A stretch of DNA of 64,000 nucleotides from Persicaria tinctoria (taxonomy: Eukaryota; Streptophyta; Magnoliopsida; Caryophyllales; Polygonaceae). This document shows, in pieces, positions 56,022 to 64,000 of this stretch. The position numbers and the translations under genes were made by a program. The notes beneath the pieces are model-generated. The model was given only the letters and a program-made list of their open reading frames with translations, searched no databases and had not been told where the DNA came from. Location of the stretch: positions 2,852,001 through 2,916,000 of the forward strand of contig JBANSL010000004.1 in NCBI GenBank assembly GCA_037127255.1. The letters run 5' to 3'. Position 1 is the first letter of the stretch. The number at the start of each line of letters is the position of its first letter.

Positions 56022-56443
56022 CTAGTACAGTTCCCGCGCCATGACGCGATGTTTAATATAAAATTTTAATAAAAGAATAAATTTATATTATATAATTAAA
56101 TAAAATATTAATTTAATATTTTGAATTAAACTTATGAGAACAAATTCATAAGAGAAGGGTATAATAGATTTTTAAAAAGATGGATTATATTGTGATAGTA
56201 TATGAAGATTTACAAATAAATATAGATTATATATTAATTTACTATTTTGAATTAAACCTATTAGTTATTTCAAAAATAAAAATTAATTGCAAAAAGGAAA
56301 TAAAAGGGAAAGAGAAAAAAAATGATTGGTTAAAAAGGAGAGGATTAGAGTGGATTTGCCACATAGGCAAAAACTCTTCTATTTGAAAGTTTTTATTTTT
56401 TATTTTGAAGGTTAAAATATATTGTTTGAAGAGTTTATATAGA
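56022..56443 (-). mobile_element. Small non-autonomous Helitron
   Basis: 422 bp. The minus strand begins TCTATATAAACTCTTC and ends in CTAG at 56022-56025 after a GC-rich cgcgcc/gacgcg hairpin, between host A and T. The sister at about 45045 (attgaattaaatagaactg) is the empty site. The right end could alternatively be four bases further on. Confidence 0.65.
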
Positions 56444-56517
56444 TAGATAGCTAGGGGGTTAATTTTATCTTATCTCATAATTGGATAGATACAATATCAT
56501 ATAAAAAAAAAGATTAA

Positions 56518-56816
56518 GAGCTCGTTTGGTTGGCAATTCAAAAACCCAGGAAGTAGAACTTCTCATTTGAAATTAAAAAACGCAAGGAAGTTGAATTTCC
56601 CTAAATGGAGGAAGTTCACTTACCTAGTCCTCTAGTTAAGTTCAACTTCCATCATTTTGTATTTGAAAATTTCCATTTCCCCTTTTAATCCTCTAAAATA
56701 AAAAAAATCAATCAAACACATTTTAACAATTCCCATAAGTTGGACTTCCAGGGAATTTAATTCCCATGAAGTAACTTCTAGGGAATTTCAATTCTCACAT
56801 TGAACCAAACGAACCC
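56518..56816. mobile_element. PIF/Harbinger-type MITE
   Basis: 299 bp with ends GAGCTCGTTTGGTTGG / reversed GGGTTCGTTTGGTTCAA, TAA duplications at 56515-56517 and 56817-56819. The empty site is seen in the sister at about 2667 (aagattaaatattatataa). Confidence 0.8.
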
Positions 56817-56880
56817 TAAATATTATATATGAAAAAACTATGTAAATGTAATGTGTAATTGGAATTCTTTTTTATTTTTA

Positions 56881-57050
56881 TTTTATTTTTTTCCTTTAAC
56901 CGAAAAGAATTTGACAAGTCCAATCCAAGAATTGTCACTTGTAAAGTGCATCCCTAAGGATGATAGAACGAAGTTCTATATTGTCGTGTGAGGAACCGAA
57001 AAAGGCTAAACTGAAGTGCGATAGAAGATCCGCAGCTTGGTTAGCCTCAC
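56881..57050 (-). mobile_element. LINE 3' fragment with target duplication
   Basis: Target copies ggaattcttttttattttta (56861) and ggaattcttatttattttt (57051) bracket about 170 bp with a T-rich left end. Reading leftward, the protein REANQAADLLSHFSLAFFG is the C-terminus of a plant LINE RNase H domain. It is extreme 5' truncation. Confidence 0.75.
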
Positions 57051-57069
57051 GGAATTCTTATTTATTTTT

Positions 57070-58510
57070 CAGGTTGAAATTCATAAAAAGATGATTTATC
57101 TATATTTTTTTTTATCTCTTGTAATTGGATAGATAGATGCAATTTAAATCATATAAAAAAAGATTAAACAGATAGATTTTGACTTTAAAAACTAAGGATG
57201 TTTGTTAATATGAAAAATTAATGGCTCAATTTTTTTAAAAATAGAAAAAAATATTTTTTTAATAAATGAAAAAAGAATAAGTTAGACAAAAGTTACGATT
57301 TAGTTTGTTGAAAAAATATTTTGGTAACAATTTCAGGTGAGAGAAACTAGTTAAACTTTTAAAATTTTATTTGGTGATAATATTTTAATGATATATAATG
57401 TGGTGGTGATATTTCTCGTGGAGAGAGTATCATGTTGATAGTTTTTTTCTTTTTTGTATGCAATACTGTTATAATAACATATTTTTGTGAGTGTTAATGG
57501 TTTAGCAGTTTAAATTATGGGCAGATGACAATACTAGCTTGATGATGTATAATGTTACGGTGACAGTTTTTTAAAGTTACAATATTGTGGTGACAATATT
57601 TTTTTTATCAACCTATCACTAATAGTTTTCACTAACAATTGTCATCAAGAAAATAGTTGTCACTAACAATTGTCATCAAGAAAATAGTAGGTTAGGAGAA
57701 AAAAACCATTTGTCACCGGGAAAAAGCGTTGCTGGCAACTATTACCAAAAGAAAATCAACCGTCACCCAAAAAAAACTATGTCACAAACAAAAAGAAAAT
57801 CAGTTGTCACCAGAAAATATTTCCCTTAACTTAATTTCACCGTAAAAAATAAAATGTCACAAAAAAAAGTCAATTGCCACCAAAATCAATTTTACAAATA
57901 ACTATCACTAGAAAAAATATACTCAACTGTCACCAAATTTAGATGTCGACCGAAATGGTCAATGTTGACTAGTATCCAAACTAAAAATGTTCAAATGAGG
58001 AATGAGTGAGGGTTAGGGTAAAAGTTTAATTTATTTAAAAAGTGAACATTTACTTAATTATAACAAGTTTTTTTGAACACCTACTAAATTAAGCCGTGCA
58101 TATATCTATATACTCGTCTCAAAAAATCCCTAAGAAATAATCTTTTTATTATATGTCCATTGATAGATATTTTACCTTTACTTACTTTATCTTGAGTTCA
58201 TTATATGTAATGAATATATATAAGATTTTTTTGTTGAATATATATTATATTAAATGATGAAATTTGCCTAGAATAATCTATTTCTTTTATTTTATGATTT
58301 TAATTAAAAGTGAGTCCAAATAAATACAGTAAAAGTTATTAAAAAAACCAGATACAATGAAGGAAATATAACTTGTGTAATCATTTGGTCCAACCAAATC
58401 AAATCTCACAATTTTGCTAAAAAATAAAAAAATTGGAAACTGAATTAAAAGATGGAAAATCACAACGGTTCCCGTGAATATATTCATCAGCCGACTTGAT
58501 AGGGAATCAG
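57070..58510. repeat. Duplicated intergenic block between copies 10 and 11
   Basis: No gene. It is collinear with 59490-60721 (aatattttggt-acaatttca, taattatgacaa/taacaag, cttttattttatgatt). The centre is rich in gtcacc/ggtgac words (57580-57940), perhaps an old DNA transposon, but ends are not defined. Confidence 0.65.
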
Positions 58511-59168
58511 TCACAGCCCTACCCGGTAACCTATCAATTGACAATCGACCTTCTGAGCCCTAGCCGCCGATCGGCCGGAGCAATCAATCACGACGTCCTC
58601 GCAGGTCACATCCAGCAATGTTTTTTTTCCCCAAATGGCCGTTCAATATGACACTGACGTTCGCCTCTCCGGTCGCCAAGTCAGCCCTAACCGCCTCAAC
58701 AAGCCCGGCATCGAAGTGCCACTGTCCGTAGCGATCGGGCACGGGCACCAGGCCAAACGCCTCCCCGTGGACCAGCTCCTCACTGCCCGCGGTCAGGTTG
58801 AAGACTCCGGGAAGACGGCTGTTGGCGATAGTGTCTTTGCCCTTGTTCACATACAATTTGAGGCTTGTCAGGTTGAGGGTGGGCCCGTCGGGGTCCTTGT
58901 TGCCGGCCCGGATGCCGACTTCGATGATGCTGCAGACGCGGCCGTCGGGGGTGGCGTTGTAGAATCTGACCGCCGTTGACTCGACGGCGAGGGTCAGATA
59001 CTTTTCGGGGTTAGGGGGATGGACCGGCTGGTCAGAGTACTTGAACGCCAGGTACATCACGAAAACAATGGCTGCCGTTACGATGCAAAAGAACACTGTG
59101 ATTATCTGAGATCCCTTGGCATCGCTCGGGATCGGGATCGTGGATGGTTTTGTAGTCGTAGACGACAT
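58511..59168 (-). pseudogene. LEA_2/NHL-like copy 11, C-terminal frameshift
   Basis: The N-terminus MSSTTTKPSTIPIPSD, membrane span (about 25-45) and most of the LEA_2-type domain are intact. A run of eight A (on the coding strand, near 58622-58629), against seven in copy 10, shifts the frame after LNGHLGK. Translation ends after GCDLRGRRD, giving 194 aa and losing VVIDC...VDC and the last beta-strand. The outer ATG and palindrome used by copies 9 and 10 are decayed (cttgtcgtcgttt); the start is the inner ATG. The protein could still be made as a truncated form. An assembly error in the homopolymer is possible. Confidence 0.78.
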
Positions 59169-59305
59169 TGGAATCGACGTGTTCGCTTAATTGAGAGCTT
59201 GCTCTCTCGACTTGTCGTCGTTTACGGGATTGATCGATCGACCGACGCCGGAGTAAGCAAATCAGGTTTGAATTGGGGATAGACGATTTGGACTCGTGTT
59301 TAAAC

Positions 59306-59313
59306 TTTAAATA
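59306..59313 (-). promoter_or_regulatory. TATA box of copy 11
   Basis: TATTTAAA on the minus strand, about 138 bp upstream of the inner ATG. Confidence 0.4.
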
Positions 59314-60721
59314 GCCGTCTCCTGTCTACTCGATCTCGCCCTAATAAAAATATATACTAATAAAATTATTAGATAATTGCAATTTAGATTTAATTAAATA
59401 GAGCGGTTAGTTTTATCTTATCTCATTGATAGATACAATATCATATAACAAAGATTAAATATTATATATATAAGAAAAAGCTTTGAAAATGTAATGTCTA
59501 ATTGGAATTTTTATTTATTTTTCACGTTGAAATTCATAAAAAGATGATATATCTATATATTGTTTATTTTATCTCCTGTAATTGGATATATATAGATGCA
59601 ATTTAAATCACATAAAAAAGATTGAACAGATAGATTTTGACTTTGAAAACTAAGGAGGATGTTTGTTAATATGAAAAATGTTATGGCTCAATTTATTTAA
59701 AAATAGAAAAAATAATTTTTTAATCAATGAAAAATGAATAAGTTCAACAAAAGTTACGATTTAATTTGTTGAAATAATATTTTGGTGACAATTTCATGTG
59801 AGAGCAACAAGTCAAACTTTTAAAATTTTATTTGGTGACAATATTTTAATGATATAATGTAGTACGGTGACATTTCTTGTGGGGATAGTATCATGGTGAT
59901 AGTTTTTTTTTATGCAATAGTGTTATGATAACATATTTTTGTGAGTGTACGTTAATGATTCAATATTTTAAATTATCGGTAGATGACAATACCTTAATTG
60001 GTAATTAATGTATAATGTTATGGTGCCAGTTTTTTTAGGTTACAATATCGTGGTCACAATATTTTATCATCAACCTCATCACTAACAGTTAGAGGTGGAC
60101 ATGGGACGGGGCGGGATTGGGGTAATCACCCAAAAAAACTATGTCACCAACCATTATCACCAGAAAAAAAAATCAATTGTTACAAGAAAAGATTTCTCTT
60201 AACTTTCACCATAAAAAATAAAATGTCACAAAAAAATCGATTATCACCAAAATAACTATCACAAATAATTATCACTAGAAAAATATACTCAATTGTCACC
60301 ATAAAAAATGTCACCAAATATAGATGCTGACTGAAATGGTCAAAATTGACTAGTCAATGTCCAAACTAAAAATGGTCAAATGAGGAAGTAGAGAGAGTTG
60401 AGGATTGGGAAGTAAGGGTAAAAGCGTTAAAAATAGACATTTACTTAATTTATTTAAAAAATGAACATTTACTTAATTATGACAAATTTTTTGGACATCT
60501 AATAAATTAAGCCTAGCATATCTATATCTATATGCCCACCCAAAAAAGCATGAAATAATCTTTTTCTATCTTATGTCTATTGATAGATATTTTACCTTAC
60601 TTTATCTTGAGTTCATTGTATGTAATGGAAATATATATATAAAAGATTTTTTTGTTGAATATTATATTAAATGATGAAATTTGCCTAGAATAATCTATTT
60701 CTTTTATTTTATGATTGTTAA
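59314..60721. repeat. Upstream flank of copy 11 and second copy of the 57-58 kb block
   Basis: No gene. 59340-59790 is LEA_2 upstream unit; 59760-60721 repeats 57300-58290. At about 60091 a taacagttagaggtggacat stretch looks like a lone hAT end. Confidence 0.65.
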
Positions 60722-60750
60722 CTAGTCCATTACCCGTGCTTTGCACGGGT
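60722..60750 (-). mobile_element. Helitron 3' terminus
   Basis: The plus strand reads host A, then CTAG and, after six bases, the hairpin ACCCGTGC-ttt-GCACGGGT. This is a textbook Helitron 3' end on the minus strand. Sister sequence (tgattgttaattaaaagtta) supports insertion at A/T. The 5' end lies to the right and is not located; later elements appear to be nested in it. Confidence 0.65.
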
Positions 60751-60977
60751 TACTGATTATAAAAATATTAAAGATCTTCTTAGTGAAGATATAATAAATA
60801 ATTTTTTTTTTCTTATCCTTTTTTGTATAAAAAAAATCTATTGGACAAATTTCAACTTGAAGTCTAATTTTATTCAATTTAATTGTTATTCAAATTAAAC
60901 GCATACACAATGATAATTATACCCATCATCAACCAATTTAAAACAAAATAAGTGGGTAAAAAATTGACCCCGCTCAC

Positions 60978-61753
60978 TAGGGCCGGAAATGGGGGACGGA
61001 TATCCAATTCACCCGCTCCACCCGCATTTTTTTTGCGGGTGAAAACCCGTAAAAAGCGGGTGACGGATGATGCGGGTGACGGGTGAAGTGGGTGGCGGGG
61101 CGGGTATGGATGATGATTTTTCACCCAATACCCGCTCCAATAACCCGCCCCATAACCCGCTCCATTAACCCGCACCAATAATCACCCAATAAGAATCCAA
61201 TAACTCAATTAAACATATAATTTTACTTTTCTATCCCTTAAAAACCCTAAATTTCTTTGTTTTGATATCACTTCCTCACATTAATTTTATATTGTGTTTT
61301 TATATTTGTGTTGATAACGTTAGAAAATGTCGTAGCTAATTTGAAAATTAAATTACATAGTTAATCCAAAAATGTTTCTATGTTGTGAGCTTATTGAAAA
61401 TAGTCTCATTGTTTTTTATTTTATAAGTTTTATATTTTCCACGTATTGTTAAACTAGAAACCAAAATATTTTCTATTTTATTAGTTATGTATACTTCACG
61501 TATTTTTAAATCCGAAGTTGATATGTTAGTATGTTTTTTTATAAGGAAAAAATTCGTATAATGTTTTAAAATAAAAATAATTAGTCTTCTAATTGGATAT
61601 CCAATAATCACCCGCATTACCCGCTCACCCGCACGGGTTGGATGCGGGTGAAGGATTTGCGGGTGATGGAGCGGGGCGGGTGAAGATTTATACCCGCGGG
61701 GCGGGTGATGGAATGACGATTTTCACCCATAACCCGCCCCATTTCCACCCCTA
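60978..61753. mobile_element. Non-autonomous hAT element
   Basis: 776 bp. Perfect 8-bp target duplication CCGCTCAC (60970-60977, 61754-61761). The ends are TAGGGCCGGAAATGGGG and, reversed, TAGGGGTGGAAATGGGG. Subterminal regions repeat gcgggtga/tcacccgc many times. The AT-rich centre has no transposase. Confidence 0.82.
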
Positions 61754-61810
61754 CCGCTCACTAAATTTCATATGGGCATGTAAAAAATCACCACAACCCA
61801 ATCCAACATT

Positions 61811-64000
61811 CACTACTACATACATGGTTATTAATGACATTACAACGATGGCGTTTATCTTAAAATGTCATTAAAAATAAATATTATGACGTTTATATAC
61901 AAAAATGTCATAAATATTTTTAACGCAAATTATTTATGGCGTTTGAAAACGCCATAAAATTATACGGAGTACTAATAAAAATATACACCTTTATTTTATG
62001 ACGTTTTATCAACGCCTTAGAATTAATAGCGCTTTTTGAAACGCCATAAAAGAGGCGGAAATTTCCCCAAAAAATTTTGCCTGAAATTTCAAGCGGCAAA
62101 ACCCACCACCCGGGGTTTTAACCCAAATTTCAAGCGTCATTTCTCTGATTCCATTGAACCCTAGTTGTTTCCATGGAGTTCCGAGGCCACCTGCTCACCC
62201 CCCCTCTCATTCTCCCTCTATCTACGCTGCCTTTCCCTCTCTGAATTCGAAACCTCACACTTCTCCATTGTTGCAGCGAAGCCAGGAGGCCCTCGTTGTC
62301 CGGGAATTCCACTAGGCCACACATGAGATCTACTCCGGTAGTCCGGTATTGCATGTCCACGGCGTTGCGGAGCCACCGGCCTCCTCTTCGCTAGCCTCCT
62401 ACTGCGCAGTCAGAGACTCCTCTTCACCGGCCTCCTCTTGCAAAATCGCATATTTGTTTTTTCAACCTCAAAACCCTAAATCACATATCTGTTCTTGCCA
62501 AGTCTCCTCCGGCATCCAATCCTTCTCGATATCTTCTCCCCAAGTGTCTCTCCTTGCTCGAATTCGAAGTTTTGGTTGTCGTATCCAACGCCTTCTCGCT
62601 TCAATCACAGGTATGTCGTCGCATCTCCATATACCGTTGACGGAAAGGACCTTATTTGTTCAAATTTGGGGGTTTCGTTAAGATTTTATCTTGTCACTTC
62701 TCCCTCTCTGAGCAACCCTAGGGATTGAGCTTGTTGTTTCAATTTCGTCGTTAACTAGAATTAGTGTTCAAATTTGAGTGTTGGGACCTTTAATAATTGT
62801 TCATTCTCATTTTGGATTTCTGAATCATCGCATTCTAAGAACGGACAGGTTAGTTTTTCCCAATACGATGACCATTAATTTAGGTCTCACGCAATAGCAT
62901 ATGATTATGGTTAATTTTGTGAATTCAACTTACACGCCAAAGCTCTTGAAACCTATTTTTGATAGATTTTCATAACACTCCCTGAAGAATTTGAAGAAGA
63001 AGATCGAACGTAGGAGCAATGCCGTTGCTTGGGCTAGTATTGTCACTGAAACCTTAACCGAACTCATCCAAAAGAAGCTCTGGCTTGAAGCTCTTGAGGT
63101 ATCTCATCTCCCTGTCTCTCACATGCATCCTGCAATTGTCCATTCAATCTGTAGCTCAATTGAATGAATAGGGTTCTCCATTTGATTTTTATCTCAATTG
63201 AATGATTAGAAAGTATTCTTATATACAAATTAAGCCCTCAGTTAGCTTGAAGCTCTTGATTTTTAGTACATAATATGGTTAGAAAGTATTCACTTGATCT
63301 TGCTGGAAGGTTGCATTCTTATATATATACAAATTAAGCCCTTCAGTCAGCTAGACAAACTTTCTCAAATTGGATTAATTCATTTTTTTGTGATATATTA
63401 ACTCAACTTCATGACATTAAGGATAGATCTTCTGTATGGCAAAGAAGAAATCCAAAGGAAATTGGATATCGTACTAGCAGTCAAGAGCTACTTGATGAAA
63501 TTGATCATAGGTGCCACTCTTGTGATCTTTTTCTAAATAAAATCATTTATGGTTACAATGCTAGGTTTTATTATTAAGTTTATCTTCTATATCTAATTCG
63601 CCGTGCTTTAATTCCACAGGGTTGTTAGACATTGTAAGAAACTACATATGTTGGGATGACAGATGATGTATTTGCATTGCTGTAGTTCAACACCCACATG
63701 CATCTTGTAAAAGTTGTGAACTTAAGGTATGAAGTGTTGTCTTTGATGCAAGTGCTTTAGATTTATAATCCATTTATCTATATTAATCACATTACTTTGG
63801 ATTTTTGGAAAACAAACTGAACGTTTCTGATCTTTTCTGGAATATTAAGTGTTTTATACAAATTACCTCCTCTTATACCTATTCGATTCCTTTATTGCCT
63901 CCATTTTCTTCCCTGTCTGCATCCTTTTTTCAGAGACAAAATTTTATTTTCCTACATTACTTGACTTCCATAGTTTATGTCCATTTTATTCTCTCTAACA
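61811..64000 (+). mobile_element. Left part of a second CACTA-type element (runs off window)
   Basis: Starts CACTACTACATACATGG and is followed within 250 bp by repeated direct and inverted words (gacgttta, ggcgttt-gaaaacgcc, aaacgccataaa), a CACTA subterminal layout. A C/T-rich leader-like region with 'accctag' and intron-like AT-rich sequence follows. The right end and target duplication are outside the window, so identity rests on one end only. Confidence 0.5.
62988..63098 (+). pseudogene. Unidentified gene-like exon
   Basis: A 37-codon open stretch between an AG acceptor and a GT donor encodes NLKKKIERRSNAVAWASIVT and TETLTELIQKKLWLEALE, a charged, helical, protein-like sequence. A second possible exon lies near 63420-63510. 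I do not recognise the gene. If the CACTA call is right, this may be captured host sequence; alternatively it is part of the element's own gene or of an intact gene continuing past the window. Confidence 0.35.

Overview
The window is nuclear DNA of a flowering plant. It has AT-rich intergenic sequence, GT-AG introns, and a dense nested set of plant-type transposons: CACTA, Helitron, MULE, hAT, PIF/Harbinger, Stowaway, LINE and LTR elements. The lineage cannot be fixed from sequence alone; the host genes are markedly GC-rich against AT-rich flanks.

The host content is one tandem family. Eleven copies (about 1.5-59.2 kb), all on the minus strand, encode single-exon proteins of about 208-245 residues. 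Each has a short Ser/Thr-rich N-terminus beginning MSTTT, one membrane segment, and a LEA_2/NDR1-HIN1-like (NHL) beta-sandwich. Seven copies are intact (1533, 7991, 29721, 36957, 44104, 46844, 55130). Four are broken: a fragment at 3719, frameshifts at 34060 and 58511, and a copy at 39655 hit by a retroposon plus indels. Most copies carry the 14-bp palindrome AAACGACGTCGTTT just upstream of the start codon, and many have a TATA box about 65-140 bp upstream. The duplicated unit includes several hundred bp to about 1 kb of flank on each side.

Layout: 1-4.4 kb, copies 1-2; 4.5-6.6 kb, a Pack-MULE-like element holding a tRNA-like gene; 8.0-8.6 kb, copy 3; 8.8-14.3 kb, a 5.5-kb Helitron with a second tRNA-like gene; 14.5-26.7 kb, a 12.2-kb CACTA element with both transposase genes apparently intact and a perfect 3-bp target duplication; 26.7-29.5 kb, a 700-bp foldback Harbinger MITE and an hAT element; 29.7 kb, copy 4; 31.9-33.7 kb, a 5'-truncated LINE; 34-45 kb, copies 5-8 with TRIM-like LTR remnants, MITEs and a MULE; 46.8 kb, copy 9; 47.8-49.0 kb, a MULE-MITE abutting a Helitron; 50.0-54.4 kb, a young non-autonomous LTR retrotransposon filled with three minisatellite arrays; 55-59 kb, copies 10 and 11; 60.7-64 kb, a Helitron terminus, an hAT element and the left end of another CACTA element carrying gene-like sequence.

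Because the units are paralogous, many insertions can be read against an 'empty site' in a sister unit. This gives unusually firm boundaries for the CACTA, Helitron, MULE, Harbinger and LTR elements. No metabolic pathway or operon is present. The region is a birth-and-death array of membrane-anchored, probably stress- or defence-related proteins that has been heavily colonised by transposons.
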